A stretch of 64,000 nt of DNA from Penium margaritaceum (lineage: Eukaryota; Streptophyta; Zygnematophyceae; Desmidiales; Peniaceae), in contig SZWC01003908.1 of assembly GCA_023375785.1 (NCBI GenBank), positions 46,497-110,496 on the forward strand, in the 5' to 3' direction. Below the pieces are notes generated by a model. The model ran no database searches. It was not told where the DNA came from and saw nothing but the letters and a program-made list of their open reading frames with translations. Within the stretch, counting starts at the first letter, position 1. Every line of letters starts with the position of its first letter. Both the position numbers and the translations under genes were made by a program. Of this stretch, positions 1 to 11,245 are shown one piece after another.

Positions 1-22
1 ACACACACACACACACACACAC
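1..22. repeat. (AC)n microsatellite
   Basis: The window opens with an uninterrupted AC dinucleotide run. It may extend left beyond the window. Confidence 0.95.
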
Positions 23-894
23 AGAGGCTCATATAAAAACGCGAAACTATGCCAAAATCTGATTTCAAATTTTTGCCTATATTTTGATGACAATGGTTAC
101 TACGTAACCCAAAAAAGCAGTTTTGTCGAAGAGGTGGACTAAACTTCTCCGCAAGTGCAAAGTCTAGACATGAGAGAAATGTGACGCAATATGAAACATT
201 TTCTGTTGTAACTTGGGTATCGATAAATAGAGATGGTGGCTTTCCAAGGCATGAGAGGGGGTGGGGGGGGAGGGTTACATCCCGTCAGGGATGGGCAACG
301 CGACGATCAGTTGAATGACGAAACCCGACCTCCGGCTCTGGTTTCGGTCTTGACGCCTTCCGACTCTCGTGCGGAATAGCTTTGTCACTTGTCAATTCAA
401 CCCTCCGGGGTCTCGTTTCTCCACCATTTCTCCTTCCTGTTAATCAACTTCGGTACAACCATGACCTGATATCTGAAATTTGGCAGACATTGCATTTGAA
501 CGAGCCATATCAAGCAAAACTGGACAAGTTTCTTTTTGCGTGGATCATTTTTAAAACATTACAGTGAGAAGACTTTATCTCAGTTCTCATTTCCGAAATG
601 GACACTTTTGATTTTCGATACAAGTACATTTGAGAGAAATATGAATGCGTTGTTCAAACTTTTGGGTATGGAAAAAATGTCGAATGTTGGTCAATATTCT
701 TTATCTACAATGAACATAACAGTACCAATGATTTTTTTCGCAATGCATGAGTGACCTTATTAATGTTGACAACAATATGAAACCTTGTATGTTGTCCTCG
801 TTAGTCGGCATTCGTCATTCTCATTGTCATTCTCGCTCCTTTTTCCTACCGCATTACCGTTACATGTTCAACAGCAAACTATTGACTTAATCTC
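23..894. other. No gene recognised
   Basis: AT-richer DNA with only short open frames (up to about 72 codons) that resemble no family I know. There is a G-run near 250-270. I see no RNA gene, LTR or domain here. It could be intron, intergenic DNA or an old repeat. Confidence 0.5.
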
Positions 895-1055
895 TACAGC
901 GGTACAGTACCGCGGTACAGAAGAGGGGTACCTTTCCAAGTCAGTACCGATACCGTACCGGTACCTTTAGAAAAGGTACCGTACCGTGGTACAGCAACAT
1001 CACGGTACAAAATCACGGTATACCGCGGTACCGGTAATACCGCCATCAACCCTGC
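895..1055 (+). repeat. Palindrome-rich GTACCGCGG repeat, copy 1
   Basis: Dense in the self-complementary word GTACCGCGGTAC (907-918) and close variants such as ATACCGCGGTACC near 1020-1032. The right half, from CAAAATCACGGTATACC to ACCGCCATCAACCCTG, aligns with a second copy at 35590-35775 and loosely with a reverse copy at 14180-14423. No coding potential. I do not recognise the family; it behaves like a short dispersed, non-autonomous repeat able to fold back. Confidence 0.75.
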
Positions 1056-1430
1056 ATATGCGAGATGGTTGACTGAGTGTGACACATGATACAAGAGACT
1101 AGAATATAGCCCCACATACGCATGTGAATGCTGTGGGTGTTGTTTTTGTGTTTTCGGGTTTGCTCACATGTGGGGGCTACAATGTCGGGTTGTTTTGGAC
1201 GGTGACTATAGACTCCATCTGCTCACTGTCGGTGGTGGCTCCACCAACCATGGCAGCCACATCCCACCCGAGAAATTTGCATAAGTGGTCTCGTCAATTT
1301 GCATTAATCCCCTGCTTTCTCTCCACTCTCTTGTCTTCGCTCTACTCAAGTCATAGCTTCCATCCGTGATGTTTGACTCGTGAACATATGAGCTTATTCA
1401 CTCTCGCACTCTCCTCGTCGACGTTGATGC
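1056..1430. other. Spacer, nothing recognised
   Basis: Unique-looking DNA between the palindromic repeat and the left LTR of element D. Only short frames are present and none is recognisable. Confidence 0.5.
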
Positions 1431-2106
1431 TGTTGGTTTTTATGGCTTCCACCCGTCACGAGCGACGACCGTGGTGATCATCCGTATACCTTGCATAGGT
1501 GGTATGGAGCAGCAGCACTGGAGAGCACGACGACATGATCCCTGCTGCGGACGCAACTGGCACCGGAGTACCGACGAGTGGTGGCTCCATGCACCAGTAG
1601 CTGCCAGACAGCTGCCAGGACATCCCGGGTGCTTGCCTGGGTCCTTTCCGGTTTTTTCTACAGACGCTAGAGTTTTCTCGGTGGACTGGCTCTCGAGCCT
1701 CATTTGTATGTTTTGCATTGTCTGTCCACCGATCAATGTCTGACTTGTACGTGTGACCACTCATACTGTCTGGCTCACGATTCTGCATGTCTAGGCTTAG
1801 ACAGTGATTCGTTTGGATACCTGTGCACATGTTTATGGTCAAAACAGTGGATTTGGGCTGGTTTTAAGACAAACTGACACTACGCGTGCATCACTAGCCA
1901 TGAGCCGGCATGTTTCTATGCTGTGTTCTTGTCAGTTTTCATTCCTATTTGCATGTGTTTCATTTATGGAAGCACATTTGACATTGTTTGTGTCGCCTAG
2001 CCAAACCCTTGCCGTTTCGCATCCGACCTGTGTTGACGTCGCGAGTTGACTGAGCACTGACGCCTAGTCAGTGGCAAGCATGCTAGGAAGCTTCTTGGCA
2101 ATCTCA
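1431..2106 (+). repeat. Element D left (5') LTR
   Basis: 676 bp, starting TGTTGGTTTTTATGGC and ending GGCAATCTCA. It matches 5901-6575 over its whole length and matches, in reverse complement, the LTRs of element G (23432-24481 and 28932 onward). Confidence 0.88.
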
Positions 2107-2109
2107 TTT

Positions 2110-2120
2110 TGGTATTAGAG
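2110..2120 (+). promoter_or_regulatory. Primer-binding site of element D (tRNA-iMet 3' end type)
   Basis: TGGTATTAGAG lies 3 bp after the LTR. It differs at one position from TGGTATCAGAG, the usual plant site complementary to the 3' end of initiator tRNA-Met. Confidence 0.8.
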
Positions 2121-2159
2121 AAAATGAGCCATAGCTCGTTGTACTATGCAACAGAGACA

Positions 2160-2960
2160 CAACAACAGGAGCAACAGTGAGTGGCAGTAGCGGCACCCAC
2201 CTATATCGGCAACATCAGATCTTGGAGGGACCCACCACGACTATGTTGTAGCGGAGCAGTGGAGGCAGCGGAGAGAGCAGCGGAAGCTAGAAGCAACTGC
2301 AGCCGTAGCAACAACATCAGCGAGAGGCACCTACAACGGGGGTTGCTAGGAGCTACAACAGCTGTGGCAGAGCAACTGCAGCAACAGTGGTGGCAGCAGC
2401 AGCTGCGTGAGCTGCTCTCTCGGTGACTAGCAGCTGCAACATCAGCCCGGTTGCAACAATCACAGCAAAGGCAGCAGAAACATTAGTGGCCACAGCTTCA
2501 GCATCAGCAAAAGCTTTGGCAACAACAGCTGTAGTGGTAGCAGCCGAGCTAGCAGCAGCAGCGGGCAGCCACAGCAGGCGTGGTAGAAGCAGCAAACAAT
2601 GGCAATGGCAGCTGCACCAGCAGCGTCGGAGGGCAGCAGTCTTAGTAACAACAGCCGTAGTAGCAACAGTGACGATGAGCAGCTTTAAGAGCAGCGACAG
2701 CGGCAAGCAGCTGCAGCAGTAACCGCGATGGGCAGCAGGCGCAACGGTAATAGCAACAGCAGCGACGGTGATGATGGGTAGTTGCAGTAGCACCGGCGAC
2801 GGGGAGCATCCGCAGTAGCAGTAGCGGAAGCGGGTAGTTGTAGTAGCAGCACCTGATGACAACGGTCTTAGCAGCATCTGTAGCGGCGGCGAGTAACAGC
2901 CACAGCAGAAGTTGTAGCGGCGCTTTGTCGTGTGCGCTGTAGGATTGGCAGCAACAGCAT
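2160..2960. repeat. CAG/GCA-rich low-complexity stretch in element D
   Basis: About 800 bp of degenerate CAG, GCA and GTA triplets. The phase lets alanine-, serine- or leucine-rich frames stay open on both strands, so none is called as a gene. A similar stretch lies at the matching interior end of element G (about 28160-28900). A short shared block, reading RSWxDPPRLCC next to the left LTR of D, also appears in G. Confidence 0.75.
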
Positions 2961-4042
2961 GTGCAGGAGGAGGGATTGCATCCGCAAGAGTAGCTGCAGC
3001 TGGCCCCATTATCGTTGTAACAGTAGAAAGCTGCCGTGTATCTTCCTGCTACAACGGCTCGCCAGTGAGGGTGAGGGGGGACCATTGAGCTCACCCATGG
3101 GCGAGCTCGTCCATCGACGAGCTTGCCAAGCGAGTTTGTCCGCCGGCGAGCTCGCTCGACGAGCTAGCTGGAGGAGTTGAGCCAGACCAAAAAGAAAGAG
3201 AGGAGGGGGAGAGGACAATGGCGATGGGTCCTTGAGTGGGCACCCCAGAACAACCCGTAAAGGGGCACCCAAGGAGGTGGCCCCTCAAGAAGAAAAAAAC
3301 AGAAGGGAAGAAAAGGGTCAGGGGACATCGACTTTAGCAGCAGCAAAGCGGTGGCCCGAGATCACAAGCCTCGATTGGCGACGGTGACCGGTCGTAGCCG
3401 CAGCGGCACCACAAGCAGCGTTACGAGCCGTTGGAAGTGTGGTGGGGACCACCGCGGTTGGCGTTGATGGCGGCTGTAGGCAGCAGCGACAGTGGTAGTA
3501 GCACGGAAGACAAATTGAGGTCGGATGTTAAGCTAGCTATACGATAACAGCATAGTGATTGCATAGCAGTCGTATACCAGTGCATCACTAGCGTGGTGGC
3601 GGCCGTCCTTGTGACGGCGTCGCAACACATCTGAGAGATTGTGCTTTGATCGCCTACCTTCCCCCGTGGCCTCGGGCCAGCGGGAGAAACTTCCCTGTGT
3701 ACTCACCCACGCCAAGCTCCGGAGATGAGCAGACTGTTGACATCGGCATTGCATGCGTGGCAGGCGCCACGTCCACAGAGGCATTCGCAGCCGTGGCACA
3801 TGCCTCAGGCCTCCAACGGCTTTGCTTGCTACTACTGTGGTGATCAGCACCATGGATGGCGCCAGTGTCGCTAGCGCCCTGCTGGGTGGCGACCGCCCTG
3901 GATACGGTCTCGCCCTTCTTCTTCACCATCCGACTGAGAGACATTGTCGGCCGATATCGTGGTACCCCTCAGTGGAGCTATGGCAGTATCATACGCCAAG
4001 ATCCATGGTCTAAGGCACATGGTGCAATAGCTCACAGACCAT

Positions 4043-5542
4043 GTGGTCTCTGAGTGGGCCGTTGCCACCATGCCGTTGCAGACGACCCCATTCTCCTCTT
4101 CGCCATCTTCACCTCCGTCACTGGCGTCAACTGACGATGCCACGCCTCCCGACCTTAGGTCTAAATCTGACGCCCTCCGCTCTGTCCTAGAGTCGGTCGG
4201 AGTCATCTCGACATCTGATCCCTCTGCTTCTATGATAGTCCCTTCAGCTCGCGCTTCTCGTGCAGGGACTCGGCACATGAGGCAGAAGACAACACGTTTG
4301 GCTAGACGTGTCCAGTAGATAGTGGCAGCACGAGCAGTGCCTGATGCCACCGTGGAGCTCCCTCGTCCCAGGTCGTAGGGTTGGTATGGTGTGTCGGTCG
4401 AGGGGGGAATGGAGTGTCTGCCGATGACCACTGGAGAGTGTATGAGGGATGTGATGCACGGTGTTGCATGACATGACGTTCTTAGTGAGGACGAGTCTTC
4501 CAAGGAGTGGCCAGACGCGGAGCCGGAGGTGGACGAGTGGTTCGACACAGAGTTGGAGGTGGACGTAGCAATGGAGATGAGGATAGAGACTAAAGTCGGC
4601 ACTGTAGAGACAGCGACCAATGTGTTAGGTGTGGCAGTAGTAGCAGATGAGATAGTAGCAGCAGTGGTGGTGAAAGCTGATGCCCTTAGAGAAAACGTCC
4701 GGGCAGTGGGCGTGTCGACAACCATCGACGTCGTGGCAGCAGCAGTAGTACCAGTCGCTACTACAGACGACATGACGGTAGCGGGTGCCCTTGTTGCTGT
4801 AGACACCAAGATGATCGTCGCCTCTACAGCAGCTGGTACTACCACAACACAAGTAGACGCTCCCTTAGCCGCAACATCAGCCATTACAGGTACACCTACA
4901 GAGGGGGCACCCGGAGAGGCAGGAGACGTCGAGGTTGCCAGCATGTCTACTATGGTCGACGTCACTGCCACAGCTGTCTGTGGAGGTGTAGCTGTCGCGG
5001 AGGACACAACTCGGGCAGTAGCTGATGCAACAGCAGCCAAGGTGGCCCCCGTGCTTGAGCGTCTATACTCTGTACTTCATGACTAGGAGGATGCAGTCGC
5101 ACGTGCGGATATGCACCTATAGGAACTCATGCTTGAGTTGCATGCAATGAGCACATATTGGAGCATCGCAGACAATGCCAGTCGTTAACTAGCGGCAGTA
5201 GACGTTGAGGATTTGTACACGCGCCTCGAGGCTGCTGAGTGGATGTTCCACGGTGCAGTGTGGAGACGGTTGGACATACAGCGACAGTTGGAGGAGGCGA
5301 TATCAGTGGATGCTTCAGTAGCGACGGCTCGTACAGGTGCAGTTGTTACCGTGACCCACACTGTTCATAGCCGAGTGGCGGTTGTGTCCGTGCCATCAGA
5401 TGGGCCTACAACAGTCACCCTTACATGCGCATCTACCGTGGAGGATGCAGATCAAGCTGCGGACCTCCGGCTCATGACTGCCCTTACCGGCGTCGCTGAC
5501 ACCATGGCGGTTCCAGCCGACAACACACCTACACATGTTTGA
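4043..5542 (+). pseudogene. Conserved unknown reading-frame region of element D
   Basis: I do not recognise the protein. Three sense blocks (about 4043-4318, 4529-5086 and 5213-5542) show, in order: a Ser/Pro-rich block beginning ATMPLQT with a charged patch RTRHMRQ-like; an acidic block (EDESSKEWPDAE); a long Ala/Val/Thr-rich stretch; and a helical block with LEAAEWMFHGAVWRR. The same blocks in the same order occur in element G on the minus strand (26855-25268), about two-thirds identical where compared. Much of the opposite strand is also open and similar between copies (3871-5040), so the coding strand is inferred, from the helical blocks and element orientation. No gag, protease or polymerase motif is seen. 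It is a broken fossil copy. Confidence 0.5.
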
Positions 5543-5900
5543 GCTATAGTTTCCGTACCTGAGCGCCTATGCTTCGTGGTAGACGAGCAGGAGGTAGTCG
5601 TGGCTTGAGCAGAGGTGCATGGAACATATGTATGTTCCATGCATGCGAGCAGGTGTGGTCGAGACCGGATCCCGAAGACATTTTCCAGGGGTCATGAGGA
5701 GACCTTATTGTTTTACACCTCTTGTGTGATGTTTGGCACGTGGGTGTGTGATTTTTGCCTTGCATGGTTGAGAACTGGGCATTTTGGTGAGTTACACCAC
5801 TGTCACAAAGATACCTTGTACTGTGGTTGGTGTTTGCGACAGACAATGAATGTAGCTCCTCACTCGTCATTGTGGTGACGACTGTGTCAGCCAGGGGGAG

Positions 5901-6575
5901 TGTTGGTTTGTGTGGCTTCCACCTGTCACGAGCGACGACCGTGGTGATCATCCGTACACCCCGCACTGGTGGTATGGAGTAGCAGTACTGGAGAGCACGG
6001 CGACATGATCCTTTTTGCGGACGCAGATGGCGTTGGAGCACCAACGAGTGTTGGCTCCATGCACTAGTAGCTGCCAGATAGCTGCCAGGACATCCCGGAT
6101 GCTTGCCTGGGTCCTTTTTGTGTTTTTCTACAGATGCTAGAGTTTTCTCGGTGGACTGGCTCTCGAGCTTGATTTGCATGTTTTTCATTGTCTGTCCACC
6201 GATCGATGTCTGACTTGTGTGTGACCAGTCGTAGTGTCCGGCTCAAGATTCTGCATCTCTAGGCTCAGACGTGATGAGTTTGGATACTTGTGTGCAGGTT
6301 TATGGCCAAAGTATTGGTTTTGGGCCGATTTTAGGACAACTTGACACTATGCGTGCGTCACGTGCCGTGAGCCACGGCAGGTGTTTATGTTGTGTTCTTG
6401 TCAGTTTTCATTTCTCTCTGAATGTGCTTTATTTATGGAAGCACATTTGACACTGTTTGTGTCACCTAGCCAGACCCTTGCCGTTTCGCATTTGACCTAT
6501 GTTGACGTCGTGAGCTGACTAAGCGCTAACGCCTACACATTGGCAATCGTGCTAGCAAGCTTCCTGGCAATCTCA
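5901..6575 (+). repeat. Element D right (3') LTR
   Basis: 675 bp direct repeat of 1431-2106, starting TGTTGGTTTGTGTGGC just after the purine tract AGGGGGAG and ending GGCAATCTCA. Confidence 0.88.
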
Positions 6576-6585
6576 TTTGGTGCAG

Positions 6586-6693
6586 CCATCATCAACATTG
6601 CAACCAAAACCTCTCTCATTGCTGATGTCATAGAAATAGTCCATGGAAAGAGGCTACACAAGTGTTGCAAACATGTGAAGAGAATCATTGTTG
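6586..6693 (+). other. Possible host exon fragment between elements D and E
   Basis: The 196 bp between D and E hold one frame that reads as a strongly amphipathic helix pair (AIINIATKTSLIADVIEIVH, then GKRLHKCCKHVKRIIV). It is preceded by TTTGGTGCAG, which could be a splice acceptor, and followed by GTGAAG, a weak donor. The pattern is reminiscent of four-helix-bundle N-termini such as MLKL or RPW8-type domains, but that is a guess from helix pattern only. It could also be chance or an unrelated repeat. Confidence 0.22.
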
Positions 6694-6771
6694 GTGAAGT
6701 CTCCTGACCACTCATCATGGGGCTGATTTGCCGTGCAACCATGTCGCGACAGTGGACCACCTGGTGGTACT

Positions 6772-7563
6772 TGATGGATTTTGCGCATCTCTCATTATGC
6801 TCTGTTGTGTCCTCCCGGCTTGTGTACATCAGCGTGTAGATGACTGACGATGAGACACAACGCTTCTCGAGTGTCGTCCAGTGGAACCGATGCACGCTAA
6901 GGCCTATACACAGTTTGATGGAGCCTCCTCCCTCCGATGGTCGACGTGCTGTGCTAAGGCCTCTCTATCGATAGGCATCCTTTGCAGTCGTGCCGCTGGC
7001 GGTCACTGCCACTGCACATGCTGTCTGCATGCGTCTAGTGCTGGATGTTACTGTACCATAACGACTGCAATATTATGTTTTGCTTAGCATGCAAGTCTCA
7101 TGTTAATCTGACATTGTTGTTGCCGGGGACTAGTGTAGACACTGCATGGATCTAGGTGGCCATAACACCTCTTTGCTAATTCTCTAGATGATTCACACCA
7201 CACGATTGCGTTTGCAACGTCGGTATTATGGTATGGTCCAGTTTTCAGGCAAAACGGATGCATCTGGGTTTTGGGCTGTCAGCTATCTGGGAGGGATCAC
7301 CAGGAAAACCTTGCCAGCATGAAAATAGGTCATGTTTCTGATTGGCTAGGAAGCTGAGTAACAAGCTCTACAGAGCTGGGGGGAGCTAGAACTTGGAGGG
7401 GTCTCCCATTGCTTTTTGTTCTTAGTTGGTGATCAGTTCGTTTCAGTTTACACTGGCTTTTTGGTGCGTATTCCTCTACGCACAATTCTCTCTCAAAGAC
7501 TTATAGGAGCGGAATGGGGCAGAAGTGCAAAGCAATGAGCGTGGGGCCATGCCTACTCTAGCA
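6772..7563 (+). repeat. Element E left (5') LTR
   Basis: 792 bp, aligning with 13237-14024. Shared landmarks include GGATGGTCGACGTGCT, GCAACGTCGGTATTATGG, and the end GGGGCCATGCCTACTCTAGC. Confidence 0.85.
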
Positions 7564-7770
7564 ATGCTGTAGCAGTAGTAGTAGCAGTAATTGCAGCAAC
7601 AGCAGTAATATCAGTAGTAGCTGCAGTAGCAACAATAGCAGCAATAGTAGCCACAACAGCAGCAGCAGCAGTAGTAGCAGCAGCAGCAGCAGCAGCAACA
7701 GCAGGAGCAGTAGCAATAGTAGCAGCTGTAGCAACAGCAGAAGCAACAACAGTAGTCACAACATGAGCAA
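7564..7770. repeat. CAG/TAG triplet-rich tract at the 5' interior of element E
   Basis: About 200 bp of degenerate AGC/AGT triplets directly after the LTR, where a primer site would be expected. It produces spurious poly-leucine and poly-alanine frames on the minus strand. Confidence 0.85.
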
Positions 7771-8860
7771 CAACAACCCAAAGGCTTCGTTGTCGGCTCA
7801 TCCGACCATCTGGTCGCCATTCGCGAGCAGCTTGCCGCACTGACGCAGCAACTTACAGCATTCCAACCGCTGACAACATAGAGCCACGCCAAAGCCGTGC
7901 CACCCTTCCTTACTCCTAGGCACGCTAGTCCCGCTGCTTTTGCGGCCATGCATTACTTGGCGCAGCACCAGACCCAGCGCGTGCTACAGACGGTGACGTC
8001 AGTCCTTGGCCCCACTCTGGGTGCCGGCTGCAGGCCAAAGGACTTTGAGACCCCGCCCCTGCAGCTCCAAGTCGGCAAATAAGTCCAGAGTTGGGAGCTT
8101 AGAATCCGCATCTGGGCACTGAACGAGGGTATGTGGCCATACCATACTCTCCCGTACGACTCCTCCTAGGTTGACCAGTTGCATGATGGTGGTCGCGCAC
8201 TTTGCGCTCTTGTCCCGGTTGCCCCTCCGGCGCTACGCCTTGCAATCGAGCCCTTCCTCGGGGACTTCACCACTAGCAGGACTCCAGACCCTACAGCCGC
8301 GTGGCACGTCTTCACGCGTCCCTATCGCCTACCTAGCGAGGCTGAGACTAGCCGTCTACTCTGGGAGTTGAACTCCGTGCACATGGGGAAGACTAGGATG
8401 GTCACCTCCTACTGGCAGCGGGCGGAGGACATCCTCCGTAGCCTGGGCGACTCTGCTCTACGTCCTCTTGCCGCGCTCCTGACCATCAAGCGTGGTGCCA
8501 CCAACGCATTCTTTGATGTCTTCATCCACTACATGCAGGACGTCATTTCCACGATGGTAGCCTAGGGAACCCTCGTGCCCTGGACATATGCAGTCTTTCT
8601 CAGGATTCAGGAGTCTCATAAGGTGTCGTGCCTCTAGCGCACAGAGGCCCTCATCTCCCATGTTGTCACCTCTATGGCCGTTGCCTCTCCAACAGCAGCT
8701 ACATTCGCCAACTCCTTGTCGCCAGGGAAGAATAAGTGCAGAGGCAGGAGGGGCAAGAGCCAGCAGCAGTAGCCGACCGGTTCGAGTGACGGTGGCTCGG
8801 TCTGCCACAACTGTGGCCAGCCAGGCCATGGGTGATATCCGTGCCCGCTCTTGACGTACG
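7770..8860 (+). pseudogene. Element E gag region with zinc knuckle
   Basis: The frame around 8179-8565 reads like a copia gag (a domain ending near MQDVISTMVA). Downstream a CCHC zinc-knuckle region (CHNCGQPGHG start) lies at about 8802-8843, the nucleic-acid binding end of gag. The gag product would form the cytoplasmic virus-like particle in the family. Fossil and broken. Confidence 0.7.
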
Positions 8861-9399
8861 AGGTGAGCATCATCGCCACCATGCATCGCTAGCATGAGCT
8901 TCGTCTCGCCTCTGCTACCGTAGTTTTTGCCAGCCCTGACGCCTCCACCCCGTCCGCCAGCTCTACTACTCTGACCGCTGCACCAGTCCTTTCGTCACCA
9001 GCTTGGCTGAAGCATCAGTCGCAGCCATCGGTCCCTCCCTTTCTATCACTAGTGCCGTCCTCTTCGTTTTTGGGTTCTGGCGGTGTCACACCGCGCTCTG
9101 TCTACACTTCCGGGCCCTCCATCCATGAGTGCCAGTTGGAGTAGTTCATCGCGCTCCAACTCGGCCTGCCTCGCCCTCCTCTCCACGGAAGTGCGAGTTG
9201 CGTCACCTCCTGCTCGCTTGCCCTTCCCTGCATGACTGAGACTGAGCTATGGTCGTGTCCTACTCCCTTGTTCGTTTCGTCATCTCCTAACCCTCTCTGT
9301 GTGACAACGTCGCATGGCTTAATGATTGTAAATCTTGGTTCGCGCCTCCGTCCACCGCGTCCACGTCTCTTGCTTGATGCCTCGTGACCGTTAGCAATT

Positions 9400-10660
9400 T
9401 GGTGACCCCAGTCCAGGACCTTGTCAAGACCTAGATCACCGAGTCCGGGGCCACACATCGTATGACAGCCTCTTGCGAGGCCTTCAATGTGGTTGTCCCC
9501 GTTGGCAACGCTTTGGTGTTCGGACGGGCTGTGGACAGGTGTTACATGTCCACGACGTCGGCATCGTTCGTTTATGTGGTCCTGTCGGTGATGTCTTTGT
9601 GACCAACGTCCTCTTCGTCCTAGGTCTTGAGCTCGGCCTCCTGTCCATCACTGTCCTTGACCGCATGAGCACTAGACATCGTGCACTCGCGTGGCATTGG
9701 AATTGTGTCGTTAGGTCCATCTGGTCTTGTCGTTCTGCACGCCACCCACCGTGGTAACCTCCTGCACGTGCCTCGTCCGTCCTTCCTTCCCCCCTTCCCC
9801 TCCGCGTTGGCCGCCACAGGCCATGTGTTTATCACCAGCACCCTCTCTCAGTAGCACAGACGCCTCCTGCACCGCCGCCTCTGCAACGTCCACTTTGCTA
9901 CTATAAATAGCATGCTCCACACCGAGCTGGCCAAGGGCCTTGACCCGGCCTCCTTCTCTTGGCCGTGTTCCACTGAGTACACTGATTGCACCCCGGGCAA
10001 GGTGCATTGGTCCACTTACCCTCAGTCTTCCTCCCGTGAGTCCGTCCCTCTAGAATTGGTCCACTCAGATGTCATGGGTCCTCTTCCTACGGAGTCCATG
10101 AGGGAGCATGGATGCTATGTCCTCACCCTCACTGACGACTACTCTCGCTACTGCTGGGTCTTCTGCCTTTGGCAGAAGAGCAATGTTGCTCCTGCCATTA
10201 GGGACTAGCTTGTCCGTGCGGAGCGCGAGTGTGGTCGCACCCTTCGTCGCTTTCGTTTTGATCACGGTACTGAGTATGTGGGAGAGACCACGACCTTCCT
10301 CGCCTCCCATGGCATGCATCACGAGACATCGGCACCTTACACGCCAGCCTAGAATGGCGTCTCTGAGCGGTAGAACCACACCATGGCTACCACCAACCGC
10401 ACACCGGGTTGAGTCTGGGCTCTCTGATGGCTTATACTTTGAGGCCATGGCCTACATGACATGGGTCTGGAACCGGATTCCCAATGGACCCCTTCCCTAC
10501 GAGTCCATGCCGTACCAGCACTCGTGTAGTCAGCGGGCTGACCTCCGCTCGACTTGCCTCTGGGGCTGTGTGCCCATTGTGTGGCTGCCCGTCCCATACA
10601 AGGGTGGAAAGGTTGCCTGCCGAGGGCGTTCGCGCACCTTCCCCGATGTCTCCCGTTAGT
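9400..10660 (+). pseudogene. Element E protease and integrase regions
   Basis: A protease-type SGATHRMT motif lies at 9444-9467. Integrase core similarity runs from about 10050 (LVHSDVMGPL, then LTDDYSRYCWVF) through DHGTEYVGE to about 10660. The order protease-integrase before reverse transcriptase identifies Ty1/copia. Fossil and broken. Confidence 0.75.
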
Positions 10661-10849
10661 CCAAAGCTTGGTGCTTCTGGGATCCCTCCCTGCATTGCAT
10701 CATCGAGTCTCACGATGCTCTCTTCTTTGAGGAGCTTTTTCCACCTGACCTCGTTCGCTCGGGCTCGTGGATGTCCCTCCCGCCGTGTGGGGAAGTGGTG
10801 AGTCGTTCTCCGTCCTGACACTTCCGGGCGGCACATCACTTGCATCTGC

Positions 10850-11245
10850 TGGTTCCTCCAGGTCAACAGTCCCAGTCTCGTCCACTAGACCATGCAATCC
10901 GGCATCCCCATTTGTTTCTGCTGGTCCCTTTGAGCCAGTAGCCTCGTCTGTGTCCGCTTGTCCCTCCGGGCCAGCACCCTTGTCCGCGTTTGCTGGTCCC
11001 TCTGGGCCAACAGCCCCGTTTGCATCCGCTGGTCCCTCCGGGCCAGTAGCCCCGTCTGCGCCCGCTGGTCCTTCAAGGCCGGCAGCCTCGTCCGCGTCCA
11101 TTAGTCCCTCCGGGTTGCCTTGTGTACGTCCACTGGTCCCTCCAGGTCGGCAACCTTTACCATGTCTGCTGGTCCCTTCGGGCTGGCATCTCTGCCCGCG
11201 TCCGTTGGTCCCTCCAGACTAGCAGCCTCATCCGCCTCTGCAAGG
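10850..11245 (+). repeat. 36-bp coding minisatellite in the element E linker
   Basis: Around nine degenerate 36-bp units, each roughly GCTGGTCCCTCCGGGCCAG plus a variable half. They read on the plus strand as a 12-residue Ala/Gly/Pro/Ser repeat (AGPSGPVAPSAP type). The array sits between integrase and reverse transcriptase, where copia polyproteins have a low-complexity linker. The antisense frame looks collagen-like and is a shadow. Confidence 0.8.

Larger units (their letters stand above)
1431..6575 (+). mobile_element. Element D: non-autonomous LTR retrotransposon with an unknown reading frame
   Basis: Two direct LTRs (1431-2106 and 5901-6575, about 87% alike by eye) start TGTTGGTTT. The left LTR is followed by a primer site like TGGTATCAGAG, and the right LTR is preceded by the purine tract AGGGGGAG (5893-5900). 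No protease, integrase or reverse transcriptase is recognised in the interior. It instead holds a CAG-rich stretch and a reading frame shared with element G. A 5-bp target duplication is not evident. Seen: LTRs, primer site, purine tract. Inferred: a non-autonomous (LARD-like) element moved by a relative. It is an old, broken copy. Confidence 0.85.

Noticed and set aside
2353-3094. Minus-strand frames of 150-218 codons rich in Ala, Leu and Cys
   Set aside because: CAG-rich low complexity in element D; no domain.
7553-7949. Poly-leucine, poly-alanine and Cys-rich frames on the minus strand
   Set aside because: Triplet-repeat composition inside element E; three frames open together.
10700-11101. 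Collagen-like minus-strand frame (GPEGPADANG repeats)
   Set aside because: Antisense of the 36-bp minisatellite in the element E linker.
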